A stretch of 64,000 nucleotides of DNA, from positions 186,001 through 250,000 of the forward strand of contig NZ_ATYT01000007.1 in NCBI RefSeq assembly GCF_000427825.1, given 5' to 3'. Made by a program: the position numbers and the translations under genes. This stretch comes from Thermocrispum municipale DSM 44069. Lineage in GTDB: Bacteria > Actinomycetota > Actinomycetes > Mycobacteriales > Pseudonocardiaceae. Each line of letters starts with the position of its first letter. The stretch's first letter is position 1. Shown here one piece after another: positions 7,511 to 16,051 of this stretch. A model generated the notes under the pieces. The model was not told the DNA's origin. It searched no databases and saw only the letters and a program-made list of their open reading frames with translations.

Positions 7511-9280
7511 TCACTCCCCGCCTTTCGAAGTCGTCCGGGGCTCGAGCAGCCCCACCTCGTGCGCCTTGATCTGCAGCGCCAAGAACTTGCCGTAGAAGCG
7601 GGCCATCGCGAGGTTCCCGCCCATGAACCACAGGCCGTCCTGTCCCGAACGGCGCCAGACGCCTTGCAGCTCGCCCTCGTCGTCCAGTCCCCACACAGGC
7701 CCGCACCGGTCCGCGATCTCGTCACCGAGCAAGCGGCGGGCGGTCTCGACCATGCCCCGGTAGCCGGTGGCGAAGACGACGACATCGGCGTCCAGCGTGC
7801 TGCCGTCGGACAGCTCCAGCCCGGTCGGCGTGAACCGGGCGGGCTCGACCCCGGAGCGCAAGCCGATCTTTTCTTCCGCGATCAGCTCCGAGCAGCCCAC
7901 GTTGATGTAGTAGCCACCGCCTCGCTGCAAGAACAGCTGCAGCGCGCCGGTGCCGTTGATCCCGGACGACAGCAAGAAGCCCGCTTTCTCCAAGCCGGCC
8001 AGCAGCTCTTTGTCGTGCTCGGCCATCGCGGCCGTCGTGGCCTGGTGCATCTCCGGGGCGCACTTGAACGGGAACGAGGCGCTGAGCAGGTCGGCGACAT
8101 CGGTGGGCGGACCGGACCCGTCGTACATGCCGGTCATCGCGATGGCGGAACCGGCGAGGCTGACCACGTAGGTGGGCGAGCGCTGGATCATGGTCACCTG
8201 GGCGCCCTTCTCGTACAGCTCCTGGGCGAGGTCGTGCCCGCTGTTGCAGCTGCCGATGACGACCGCCTTCTGCCCCGCGAAATCGACCCCACGCGGGAAA
8301 TCCCGCGAGTGGCAGGCCAGCCCGCGGAAATCGTCTATCCCCGGCACGTCGGGCATGTTCGGCTCGGTTCCGCTGACTCCGGTGGCCAGGACCAGGTGGC
8401 GCGGGCGGACGGTGCGAAGGCTGCCGTCGGCACGCCGCACCGTGACGGCCCAACCGTCTCCGTCCCGCTTTGTCTCGGCGAGCTCGGATCCGGTCCAGAC
8501 ATTGAGTTCCATCGCGTGCGCGTAGAACTCCAGCCAGTCGGCGAGTTTGTCCTTGGGGGTGTAGACCGGCCAGTTCGGCGGGAACGGCAGGTAAGGCAGA
8601 TGGTCGTACCACACCGGGTCGTGCAGGACGAGCGAGTCGTAGCGGTTACGCCACCCGTCACCGATGCGCTCGTTGCGGTCCACCACCAGGGTCGGCACAC
8701 CGAGGCGGCCAAGCCGCGCCGCGAGGCCAAGGCCCGAATGGCCCGCCCCGACGATCAGCACCGCGGGCTCGCCGTCAGCGAACTCGCGTTGCCGCTCCCT
8801 GACCTCGGGCCAAGTGCGCCCCGGCCCCTCGAGACTGTTGAACGGGCGCCGCGCACCGACGAGCTCTTCGTGCCCGATCAGCTCGTCCATCGCGGTGAGC
8901 AGCGTCCACGCCCGCCACACCCCGTCGCGCTCCACGAGCCGCAGGACGCCGCGGCCCCGGGCGACCGCGGTGCGCAGCTCGAAGACGGCTTGCACCCACG
9001 GTTCGGCACCCGCCTCGACGAGCACCGGGCGGTCGGTCAGGGAGAAGGAAACAGAACCGGCACTGGACGCTCCGGCGATCCGGGCGGCGAGCGCGTCGTG
9101 CCCATGCGCGGTACGCAGATCCCAGGTGAACGCGAGCAGGTCGCGCCACCACGCGTCCGGATGGAACAGCTCGGCCGTCGCGTCGGCAGCACCGTCACCA
9201 AGGGCGCTCTGCAACCGGTCGAGCCACGTCTTCGCTGCGGCGTCCAGGTCCGGCAGGACCTTTTCGTCGATCGTCACCAC
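7511..9280 (-). CDS. flavin-containing monooxygenase with N-terminal NTF2-like domain
   Basis: About 589 residues. The first ~170 form an NTF2-like domain (TAELFHPDAWWRDLLAF). Then comes a two-dinucleotide flavoprotein: FAD motif LIVGAGHSGLGLAARLG, the NADPH-domain motif VVIGSCNSGHDLA, and a late VVFATGYRG, the ATG motif of FMO/Baeyer-Villiger families. It would insert oxygen into a ketone or heteroatom substrate using NADPH and O2. The frame begins with TTG at 9289, but GTG at 9280 is favoured because AGGA precedes it. The SDR gene follows after 2 bases, giving a likely alcohol-ketone-ester or hydroxylation pair. Confidence 0.85.
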   Translation of the reverse strand: MVTIDEKVLPDLDAAAKTWLDRLQSALGDGAADATAELFHPDAWWRDLLAFTWDLRTAHGHDALAARIAGASSAGSVSFSLTDRPVLVEAGAEPWVQAVFELRTAVARGRGVLRLVERDGVWRAWTLLTAMDELIGHEELVGARRPFNSLEGPGRTWPEVRERQREFADGEPAVLIVGAGHSGLGLAARLGRLGVPTLVVDRNERIGDGWRNRYDSLVLHDPVWYDHLPYLPFPPNWPVYTPKDKLADWLEFYAHAMELNVWTGSELAETKRDGDGWAVTVRRADGSLRTVRPRHLVLATGVSGTEPNMPDVPGIDDFRGLACHSRDFPRGVDFAGQKAVVIGSCNSGHDLAQELYEKGAQVTMIQRSPTYVVSLAGSAIAMTGMYDGSGPPTDVADLLSASFPFKCAPEMHQATTAAMAEHDKELLAGLEKAGFLLSSGINGTGALQLFLQRGGGYYINVGCSELIAEEKIGLRSGVEPARFTPTGLELSDGSTLDADVVVFATGYRGMVETARRLLGDEIADRCGPVWGLDDEGELQGVWRRSGQDGLWFMGGNLAMARFYGKFLALQIKAHEVGLLEPRTTSKGGE

Positions 9281-9301
9281 CGGCCCCAATCCTGATATCG
9301 G

Positions 9302-9313
9302 TAATCATGATTA
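9302..9313. promoter_or_regulatory. palindromic operator candidate upstream of the flavin monooxygenase
   Basis: TAATCATGATTA is a perfect 12-bp palindrome 22 bases upstream of the proposed start. It matches the ATTATCATGATAAT-like dyad seen at four other intergenic regions in region A. Confidence 0.5.
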
Positions 9314-9439
9314 TGGTCGGCAGTGAAGCAGATCACGACCGGCGCTGCAAGACTCCGTTTGGACGCTCAGCCAGCCGCGACGCCACAGCAACGGCCGCTG
9401 ACCAGCGGGGTCGCGATGATCAGCACGGACGCACGCCAG

Positions 9440-9670
9440 CCGGCACGATCAGCCCCAGCACACGCCGTTGGGCGCACTCAACCACGGTGCACACCCGGTC
9501 GCCATGATCCGAGCCGATGCACACCGGTCACCAGCCCAGAAGCACGCCCACCAGACACGGTCAACCCCCGCGCACGCCGATCGACACGGTCAACCCCAGG
9601 CCCACCCCAGGCCAGGAACGCTCAGCGCCCACACACGCCCGTCGTCGGCACGATCAACCCCGGCGCTCGC
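9440..9670. repeat. degenerate tandem repeat, unit about 29-33 bp
   Basis: This gene-free stretch between two minus-strand genes holds about eight degenerate units of the form GRCACGRTCAACCCC followed by GCRCACGCCG. The central TCA recurs at about 9449, 9478, 9508, 9528, 9561, 9590, 9622 and 9654. The last unit runs into the 3' end of the next gene. The part from 9281 to 9440 holds only the promoter dyad and unremarkable sequence. Confidence 0.6.
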
Positions 9671-10226
9671 CTGCATAGAAGGCCCGGAGCCAATCGAGGT
9701 CATGTCCGTGCAGGACCGAGGGCCAATCGGCCGGCCGCGGATCCCCGTAGAGGAGGCTCCGGTTCTCCGTCTTCAATGCCTCGGCATACGCCGCGACGGG
9801 CAGGTAGTACATGTAGCTCATGACCCGCTCGGCGATCCGCCAGCCGCGGCCGGTCCGCCGGTAAACGTCGTGGTAGCGCAGCGCTACCACCATCGTTTCC
9901 CCATTGCGAACCAACTCGGCGTGACCACTGACCAGCCCCCAGGCGACGTCGGGGTCGTGGTCGTCGAAGCGCGGGATCACCGAGTGGACGAAGTGGTGCG
10001 TGGCCCCGAGGGCGTCGAACCTGGCCTGGTAGGTGCGCGTGATCTCCTCCAGCCCATTGGCGTTGAACACGCCGTCGGCCGAGCCCAGGTGCGCGTCCTC
10101 GGTGAACAAGCTGTCCAGGCCGTCCAGGTCGCGCTCGTCCATCACGAACCCGTACAGGTGCGCGAGATCCCCAATGGCCAGCCGGTCCTCGATCCGGCGC
10201 AGTCTCCGCTCGAAGTCCTCGCTCAT
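9654..10226 (-). CDS. NTF2/SnoaL-like protein
   Basis: A 190-residue protein with the SnoaL_4 opening RRIEDRLAIGDLAHLYGFVMDERDLDGLDSLF and a central HHFVHSVIPRF strand. The start at 10226 is preceded by GGAGAGGAC. It is the third gene of an operon with an acyl-CoA dehydrogenase and another NTF2-like protein. The final codons are made of tandem-repeat sequence, suggesting that the repeat array has extended or replaced the original C-terminus. No catalytic assignment is possible. Confidence 0.78.
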   Translation of the reverse strand: MSEDFERRLRRIEDRLAIGDLAHLYGFVMDERDLDGLDSLFTEDAHLGSADGVFNANGLEEITRTYQARFDALGATHHFVHSVIPRFDDHDPDVAWGLVSGHAELVRNGETMVVALRYHDVYRRTGRGWRIAERVMSYMYYLPVAAYAEALKTENRSLLYGDPRPADWPSVLHGHDLDWLRAFYAGERRG

Positions 10227-10257
10227 CGGCGTCCGTCCTCTCCGTGTTCGGGTGGCG

Positions 10258-10731
10258 TCATCGAGGCAGCGGGCCGAACGAGGTGACGTCGGCGGGCAGC
10301 AGCGCGTCCGGGGGCACCACGGCGATCCCGCCGACGGAGATCCGTTTCGCCGCGAAGCGCCACCGGCCATCGACCCGCACGATGTCGTTGCGGTAACGGC
10401 CCCACACCTGGCGAGCCTCTCCGGTGCGATGCGTGGTGATCACCCAGAAGCACGCGTCCACCTGGTAGCGGCCACCTTCGAGCGGCGAGACCCGCAGGTT
10501 GGTGAGCATGTGCTGAGCGAGCTCGACGTCGGATGCCGCGAAGTCGCGATAGAGATCGAGAAAAGCCTCCCGGCCCTTCCGATTGCCCTGGACCCTGACC
10601 AACTCGACATCGTCGGTGACCAGGGCAGCGAGACCGTCCACATCCTTGGCGTCGACCAGCGCCTGATAGCGATGCATCAGGTCGGCCGCGGCGGAGTCGA
10701 CTTCGAGCCGGTGCAGCAGCTCCTCGTTCAT
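10258..10731 (-). CDS. NTF2/SnoaL-like protein
   Basis: A 157-residue protein. It opens with LEVDSAAADLMHRYQALVDAKDVDGLAALVTDDVEL and ends with a VDGRWRFAAKRISV strand, the classic NTF2-like layout with a substrate cavity. It lies 10 bases after the acyl-CoA dehydrogenase stop codon, so it is co-transcribed. It may act on the product of that dehydrogenase, for instance as an isomerase or hydratase, but this rests only on context. Confidence 0.8.
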   Translation of the reverse strand: MNEELLHRLEVDSAAADLMHRYQALVDAKDVDGLAALVTDDVELVRVQGNRKGREAFLDLYRDFAASDVELAQHMLTNLRVSPLEGGRYQVDACFWVITTHRTGEARQVWGRYRNDIVRVDGRWRFAAKRISVGGIAVVPPDALLPADVTSFGPLPR

Positions 10732-10741
10732 GGCGGCGGCC

Positions 10742-11902
10742 TCAGTAGCTTCGCGGCAGGCCGAGCACGTGCTCGGCGATGTAGTTGAGCACCATCTCCT
10801 GGCTGATCGGAGCGATGCGGTTCAGCCGCGCTTCGCGGAAGTAGCGCTCGACGTGATACTCGCGGGCGTAGCCGTAACCGCCGTGCACGTTGATGGCCAC
10901 GTCGGCCGCATGAAAACCGGCTTCGCTGGCCAGGAACTTGGCCTCATTGGCCTCGCGGCCGCACGGGATGTCGTTGTCGATCATCCACGCGGCCTTGTCA
11001 CAGATCGCGGTCGCGGCGTCCAGCCGGATCCGGGCCTCGGCGAGCTGACCGGAAATCAGCTGGTTCTTGCCGATCGGACGGCCGAAGACGACCCGCTCGT
11101 TGGCATAGTTCACCGCCCTGCGCAGCGCCGCTTCGCCCAGGCCGAGCGCGGCGTTGGCGGAGATGACCCGCTCGGCGTTCAGGCCGCCCAGGATCACCTT
11201 GAACCCCTCGCCCACTTCGCCGATGACGTCCTCGTCGGCGACGAACAGGTCGTCGATGAACAGCTCGTTGGTGTCCACCGCGTGCCTGCCCAGCTTGGGG
11301 ATCTCGCGGATGGTGACGTGCTCGGGGTCCAACGTGGCGAACATCAGGGTGAGACCGCGATGCGCCTTACCCTCCCGCGGCGAAGTACGGACCAGCAGGA
11401 ACATCCGCTCCGCCTCTTGCGCTTTGGTGATCCACACCTTCTTGCCCGAGACCAGCCAGCCGCCGTCGACCTTGCGGGCCTGGGTGGTGAGGTTCAGCGT
11501 GTCCGTACCGGCGTCCGGCTCGGTCACGGCGAACGAGACATGCAGGTCGCCCGCCGCGGCGCGCGGCAGGAAGCGCTTCTTGAGGTCTTCACTGCCGTGC
11601 CGGATCAGCGGTTCGAACCCGAAGATGCCGATGTGCACCGCGGAGCATCCGGCCATGCCCGCCCCGGAAGCGGAGATCTCCCGCTCGACGATCGCGGCTT
11701 CGCTGACGCCCAGCCCTCCCCCGCCGTACTCTTCGGGAATGGTCAGGCCGAGCCAGCCGGCGTCCGCCACCGCCCGGTAGAACTCCCACGGGAATTCGTG
11801 CTTCTCGTCCTTCTCCATCCAGTAGTCGTCACCGAAGCGAGCGCACATGGCTCGCACGGCCTCCCGGATGGACTCGTGGGTCTCGTCCACACCGAAGTCC
11901 AT
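10742..11902 (-). CDS. acyl-CoA dehydrogenase
   Basis: A 386-residue FAD enzyme of normal family length. Typical segments are IPEEYGGGGLG (N-terminal helical domain), FAVTEPDAGTDT (substrate/FAD region), the WVSGKKVWITKA-type middle, GRPIGKNQLI, and the C-terminal HGGYGYAREYHVERYFREAR. It introduces the alpha-beta double bond in an acyl-CoA. The ending PISQEMVLNYIAEHVLGLPRSY is shared with the dehydrogenase at 44245-45405, so the two are paralogues. The start was moved to the ATG at 11902, which follows GCAGGAGAC. Confidence 0.93.
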   Translation of the reverse strand: MDFGVDETHESIREAVRAMCARFGDDYWMEKDEKHEFPWEFYRAVADAGWLGLTIPEEYGGGGLGVSEAAIVEREISASGAGMAGCSAVHIGIFGFEPLIRHGSEDLKKRFLPRAAAGDLHVSFAVTEPDAGTDTLNLTTQARKVDGGWLVSGKKVWITKAQEAERMFLLVRTSPREGKAHRGLTLMFATLDPEHVTIREIPKLGRHAVDTNELFIDDLFVADEDVIGEVGEGFKVILGGLNAERVISANAALGLGEAALRRAVNYANERVVFGRPIGKNQLISGQLAEARIRLDAATAICDKAAWMIDNDIPCGREANEAKFLASEAGFHAADVAINVHGGYGYAREYHVERYFREARLNRIAPISQEMVLNYIAEHVLGLPRSY

Positions 11903-11930
11903 GGGCGTCTCCTGCTCTCGCGGCAAATTC

Positions 11931-11954
11931 TCTTATCACTATTATCACTAAGAG
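11931..11954. promoter_or_regulatory. direct/inverted repeat upstream of the acyl-CoA dehydrogenase operon
   Basis: TTATCACTATTATCACTAAG carries two copies of TTATCACTA spaced about 9 bases apart, and CTCTTA...TAAGAG arms flank it (from 11929). The second copy matches ATTATCACTAA at 21523-21533. It lies about 30-50 bases before the ATG and just past the MFS gene end. Confidence 0.45.
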
Positions 11955-11963
11955 GTCGGCGAG

Positions 11964-13232
11964 TCACCCCTCAGCGAGACTCCGCGCGAACCGCACCAAG
12001 GCCATCGCGGCCACGGTGGCCACCGCCATCGCCGCCCACGCCCAGCCGCGACCACCGGCGTCGGAGAGGACACCGAACACGCTCGGCCCCACCGCCGAGC
12101 CGAGGCCGCTGCCCAGCTGGATCGTGCCGCTGGCCGACCCCGGAGCCGAAACGCTGCGCACCACCGTGATGAGCAGCAGGGCGGGCCAAGTCCAAGCGGC
12201 GACCAGCGCGAGCACCACGCCCACCACCACCATCACTCGCCAGAACACCCCGGCACCGTCCGCAGCATCCAGGCCGACAACCCCAGCAGCCACGAGGGTC
12301 AGCGTGACGCTCGCAAGCAGCATCATCACGAGCAGCGGCTTCACGTCAGCGGCGGGCCGCGCGTCGAGATAACGCCCACCGGCCACCCGGATCAGGACGG
12401 CAAGCAAACTTCCGCCAGACACCACACCCGCCGCCACGACCGGCGAAAGCCCGGCGGAAACCAAGGTGAGTACCGCGAATCCAGTAATGGTCGCAACGGA
12501 GAAGGTGCCCAGCCCGGAAGCGATGACCAGCGGCGCCAGCGCCCGGCGCTCCGCCCGGCGAGCAGCCGGGGCCGGCCGGTCACGAGGCACCCCGTTCGAA
12601 CCAGGGCGATACGAGCGGATGCCGATCAGCAGCAGCACGGCCATCGGCAGCGCTCCGACGATCGCCATGGTCGCGCGCCAGTCAAGCAGGTGAGCCAGCC
12701 CGGGGAGGGTCGCACCGGCGGCCGCCATCAGCAGCGGCGGGGCCGTTTGCTTCATGCCGAGCATCGACGCATGACGCGCGGGCGGAACGAGCGCCATGAC
12801 GAGGAGATTGCTGGTCGGCGAGCAGAGGCCGTACCCGATCCCGCTGACGGCAACCACCAGCAACAGTGCGGGCCAGGAATCGACGAACAGCGCGCACGCC
12901 GCGAGACAGGCCGCCACCACGACCGAGCCCAGCCGCGCGCCGATCGGCCACCCCGCCCGGTCGATCCACCGCCCGGCCACCGGCGCGGCCAGAGCGGTCA
13001 CCGCCCAGAACCCGGAAACGACCAGGCCGAGGTCGGCATCGGTCATGGTCAGCTCGGCCGTGATGTCGACGGCCAGCACACCAAGGCACGTGGGGAGCGC
13101 GATCGCGGTGGCCAGCACCAGGAAAGCGAGCGATCCCGCCTTCCACCCACGGGACTCGCGAGCCGGACGCGGGGCCGAGCGGGGAACTGAGGAGCCTCCC
13201 GGGCAACGGGCCCGGGAGGCCTCGGGAGTCAT
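11964..13232 (-). CDS. MFS transporter
   Basis: A 422-residue major-facilitator protein with about 12 hydrophobic segments. The DADLGLVVSGFWAVTALAAPVAGRWIDRAG stretch has the family's loop 2-3 signature (GRWIDRAG). It probably imports or exports the pathway compound across the cytoplasmic membrane. It begins 22 bases after the ferredoxin stop codon and has no clear ribosome-binding site. A strong hairpin lies inside its first codons, so expression may be attenuated relative to the ferredoxin or the start may differ. Confidence 0.85.
   Translation of the reverse strand: MTPEASRARCPGGSSVPRSAPRPARESRGWKAGSLAFLVLATAIALPTCLGVLAVDITAELTMTDADLGLVVSGFWAVTALAAPVAGRWIDRAGWPIGARLGSVVVAACLAACALFVDSWPALLLVVAVSGIGYGLCSPTSNLLVMALVPPARHASMLGMKQTAPPLLMAAAGATLPGLAHLLDWRATMAIVGALPMAVLLLIGIRSYRPGSNGVPRDRPAPAARRAERRALAPLVIASGLGTFSVATITGFAVLTLVSAGLSPVVAAGVVSGGSLLAVLIRVAGGRYLDARPAADVKPLLVMMLLASVTLTLVAAGVVGLDAADGAGVFWRVMVVVGVVLALVAAWTWPALLLITVVRSVSAPGSASGTIQLGSGLGSAVGPSVFGVLSDAGGRGWAWAAMAVATVAAMALVRFARSLAEG
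13194..13220 (-). terminator. hairpin between the ferredoxin and MFS genes, inside the MFS 5' codons
   Basis: Ten-bp perfect arms (13194-13203 and 13211-13220, GCCTCCCGGG and complement) with a 7-base loop. It lies about 35 bases past the ferredoxin stop and within the first dozen codons proposed for the MFS gene. It may be a terminator or attenuator. Confidence 0.45.
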
Positions 13233-13254
13233 GTCGACAAAACGACCGACGCCG

Positions 13255-13452
13255 TCAGTCCTCGATGCGCAGCGCGATCTCCGGGCACGACTCGACGCCG
13301 AGCGCGGCCTTGTCCTCGAGGTCTTCGGGAATGTCGCCCTCGTACTTGACGATGACCTGGCCCTCGTCCTCGGTGACGTCGTAGACCTCCGGCGCCGACA
13401 TCCGGCACAGGCCGTGCCCCTGGCATTTGTCGAGGTCGGCGATAACTCTCAT
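13255..13452 (-). CDS. [3Fe-4S] ferredoxin, P450 redox partner
   Basis: A 65-residue acidic ferredoxin with Cys at 10, 16 and 56 (CQGHGLC then SCP), the pattern of single-cluster ferredoxins that serve actinobacterial P450s. It would carry electrons from the reductase encoded at 14879 to the P450 encoded at 13608, from which it is divergently transcribed. The ATG at 13452 is preceded by AGGAGGGTC. A dyad in the shared intergenic region suggests common control. Confidence 0.92.
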   Translation of the reverse strand: MRVIADLDKCQGHGLCRMSAPEVYDVTEDEGQVIVKYEGDIPEDLEDKAALGVESCPEIALRIED

Positions 13453-13547
13453 CAATGACCCTCCTGACTCGTCACACCACGGTGCCGGTCTCTCGCCCCG
13501 GGAGCAACGTCTCGCCGTCACTCTTTCTTGACTCCGGGCTGCGTATA

Positions 13548-13561
13548 ACCATTATCATGGT
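13548..13561. promoter_or_regulatory. operator candidate between the ferredoxin and P450 genes
   Basis: ACCATTATCATGGT has 5-bp perfect arms around a 4-base centre in the divergent intergenic region. It matches the ATTATCATGATAAT-like consensus of region A and could control both transcripts. Confidence 0.5.
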
Positions 13562-13607
13562 AGTTCCCGTCCTAGGGAACCCCTTGGCCTCGAGAAGGAT
13601 GGATTCG

Positions 13608-14882
13608 ATGTCCGACCAGCAGCGTTGTCCCGTAATCCACTTCGACCACCACTCGGCCGAGCATGCCAAGGACTACGTGACCATCTACCGTAAGCTCCGC
13701 GAGGAGGCCCCGGTCGCCTGGACCGAGTCCCATGGCGGCTACTGGGTTCTCTCCAGTTATCAGGCGGTGTTCGAGGCGTCCCGTGACGACGACACGTTCT
13801 CGTCCGGGCGGCACGACGAATACGGCGGCCCTGGCCTGTCGGTGACCATTCCCAAGGCGCCGACCGCGTTCCACATCCCGATCGAGCTCGACCCGCCGGA
13901 GTTCCGGCCCTACCGCAAAGCGGTCAACCAGGTCACGTCCCCCGCCGCGGTGGAGAAGCTCGACGAGACCATCAAGCACTACGTCACGGGGTTCATCGAC
14001 ACGATCATCGAGAAGGGTGAGGCGGACCTGGCCGTGGTGGCCGGGGTGCCCGCCGCGGTGACGATCGACTGGCTGGGCCTGGACCCCGCGCAGTACCAGC
14101 AGTACGTCGACGCGATGCACACGCTGGTCTCGGCGGCCCCGGGTTCGCCCGAGTACCAGCACGCCGCCGAAGTAGCGGTCCCGTGGGTGAGCAAGACGGT
14201 CCGCGAGCACATCGCCTACCGACGCCTGCACCCCGCCGACGACGCCACCACGCACTTCATCAACGCCGAGGTCAACGGTCGCAAGATGACCGACGACGAG
14301 ATCTACTCGATCCTCGAGCTGGTCATCTCGGGCGGCGTCGGCACCACGGCATCGCTGGTGACGCAGTCGCTGGTGTGGCTGTACCAGAACCCCGACGAGC
14401 GGCAGCGCTTGATCGACGACCCGTCGATGGTCGACATCGCGGTCGAGGAGTTCCTGCGCGTCTTCTCCCCCACCCAGGCACTGGCCCGTACCGTCATGAA
14501 GGACACCGAGTTCCACGGCTGCCCGCTGCGCAAGGGTGACCGTGCCCTGCTGTCCTGGGCGTCGGCGAACCGGGACGCCACACAGTTCGACAACCCCGAC
14601 AAGGTCGACATCACCCGGTGGCCGAACCGGCATGTCGCGTTCGGTCTCGGTATCCACCGCTGCGCCGGTTCCCACCTGGGCAAGGCGATGGCGCGCGAGA
14701 TGATCCGCCAGGTGCTGGCCCGCATGGGCGACTACGTCGTCGACATGGACAACGTGGTGACCTATCCCGACCAGGGCACCAACGCGGGGTACCACAGCAT
14801 CCCGGTGACGTTCACGCCCGGCGAGCGGCTGCTCGGCGACACGCCGCTGTTCCCCGACCACTACACCAGGTCCGGCAAGTGA
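13608..14882 (+). CDS. cytochrome P450 monooxygenase
   Basis: A 424-residue soluble bacterial P450. The haem-ligand motif FGLGIHRCAGSHLG gives Cys352, and EEFLR supplies the ExxR pair (E281, R284). The I-helix reads SGGVGTTASLV (242-250): the usual acidic residue before the TT is Gly245, which is uncommon. It would hydroxylate a small hydrophobic substrate, probably making the alcohol that the nearby SDRs oxidise. The ATG at 13608 has GAGAAGG at proper distance; an ATG at 13599 would be too close to it. The reductase gene overlaps its stop codon, and its ferredoxin is divergent. Confidence 0.94.
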   Translation: MSDQQRCPVIHFDHHSAEHAKDYVTIYRKLREEAPVAWTESHGGYWVLSSYQAVFEASRDDDTFSSGRHDEYGGPGLSVTIPKAPTAFHIPIELDPPEFRPYRKAVNQVTSPAAVEKLDETIKHYVTGFIDTIIEKGEADLAVVAGVPAAVTIDWLGLDPAQYQQYVDAMHTLVSAAPGSPEYQHAAEVAVPWVSKTVREHIAYRRLHPADDATTHFINAEVNGRKMTDDEIYSILELVISGGVGTTASLVTQSLVWLYQNPDERQRLIDDPSMVDIAVEEFLRVFSPTQALARTVMKDTEFHGCPLRKGDRALLSWASANRDATQFDNPDKVDITRWPNRHVAFGLGIHRCAGSHLGKAMAREMIRQVLARMGDYVVDMDNVVTYPDQGTNAGYHSIPVTFTPGERLLGDTPLFPDHYTRSGK

Positions 14883-16051
14883 CGGCCGGCGCAAGCGGCT
14901 CGACGGTGCTCGATCTCGAACGAGGGCACGTCGTGGTGGTTGGCGGCGGGCTGGCCACCGCCCGGTTCTGCGCCGTCCTGCGCCGCAAGAAGTTCACCGG
15001 CCGCATCACCGTGCTCAGCGCCGAGAACGTCCCGCCGTATGACCGACCACCGCTGTCCAAGGCGGTGCTGACCGGCGAGCGCGACGACTCCCCGCTGCCG
15101 TTCAACGCGGAGAGGCTGGAGGTCGACCTGCGCCTGGGCACCCGTGCGCTCGGATTGGACCCCGCTGCGCGCACGGTCCGAACCGACTCAGGCGACGTGC
15201 GGTACGACGCTCTGGTGATCGCGACCGGCGCCACTCCGGTGCGGTTGCCTGGCGCGGGACCGCAGCGAACTCTGCGCACCCTGGACGACGCGCTGGCGCT
15301 ACGGAAGGAGCTGCTGCCCGGTGCCCGCGTGGTGATCGTCGGCGCCAGCTGGATCGGCGCCGAAGTGGCCACCGCCGCGAAGGCAGCAGGCAGCGACGTG
15401 ACCTGTCTCGAGCTCGGCGCACAGCCGCTGTGTGGAGCGCTCGGGGAGAAGGTCGGCGCAGCCACCCGTCCGTGGTGGGAGGGCATCGACCTGCGCACGT
15501 CCACCGCGGTGAAGTCCGTGGAGGCCGACGGCGTGCACCTGGCCGACGGCACCGTCCTGGCGGCGGATGTCGTGGTGTCCGGCATCGGCGTGCGACCCGC
15601 TGTGGAGTGGCTCGCTGACTCGGGCATCGCCACTGACCGCGGGATCCTGACCGACACTCGGTGCCGCACCAACGTCCCCGGCGTGGTCGCGATCGGCGAC
15701 GTAGCGCAGCGTTGGACCGCCCACACCGGTTCGCACCGGTTGGTGGAGCACTGGGACGAGGCGAGCACGGCCGCGACCGCCGCCGTGGCGAGCCTGCTCG
15801 ACTGGGAGCAGGGGCCCGAACACGACCCAGTCCCCTATTTCTGGTCCGACCAGTTCGGGCGCAAGCTGCAGTACGTCGGCGTCCACGCACCCGGCGACGA
15901 GCTGACCGTCGAGACGGCGGACGACGGCACCCTGCGGAGGGCGATCTGGAGCCGGGACGGAGCCCTCACCGCCTGGCTCGGCGTCGACCTCAGCAAAGAC
16001 TTGGTGAAAGCCCGCACCGCGGTGGGCGGGCCCGTGTCCGCGTTGGCGTGA
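14879..16051 (+). CDS. NAD(P)H-dependent ferredoxin reductase (FAD)
   Basis: About 390 residues, of the putidaredoxin-reductase type. FAD motif VVVGGGLATARFCAVLRR, then YDRPPLSKAVL, the central RVVIVGASWIGAEVA for NAD(P), and GDVAQRW for flavin binding near the C-terminus. It feeds electrons to the [3Fe-4S] ferredoxin for the P450. Translation probably starts at GTG 14879, overlapping the P450 stop (GTGA). It is paralogous to the reductase at 41378-42598. Confidence 0.92.
   Translation: MTAGASGSTVLDLERGHVVVVGGGLATARFCAVLRRKKFTGRITVLSAENVPPYDRPPLSKAVLTGERDDSPLPFNAERLEVDLRLGTRALGLDPAARTVRTDSGDVRYDALVIATGATPVRLPGAGPQRTLRTLDDALALRKELLPGARVVIVGASWIGAEVATAAKAAGSDVTCLELGAQPLCGALGEKVGAATRPWWEGIDLRTSTAVKSVEADGVHLADGTVLAADVVVSGIGVRPAVEWLADSGIATDRGILTDTRCRTNVPGVVAIGDVAQRWTAHTGSHRLVEHWDEASTAATAAVASLLDWEQGPEHDPVPYFWSDQFGRKLQYVGVHAPGDELTVETADDGTLRRAIWSRDGALTAWLGVDLSKDLVKARTAVGGPVSALA

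Noticed and set aside
9440-9670. CRISPR-like 29-bp periodicity
   Set aside because: Units are contiguous and degenerate, with no distinct spacers and no cas genes in the window.
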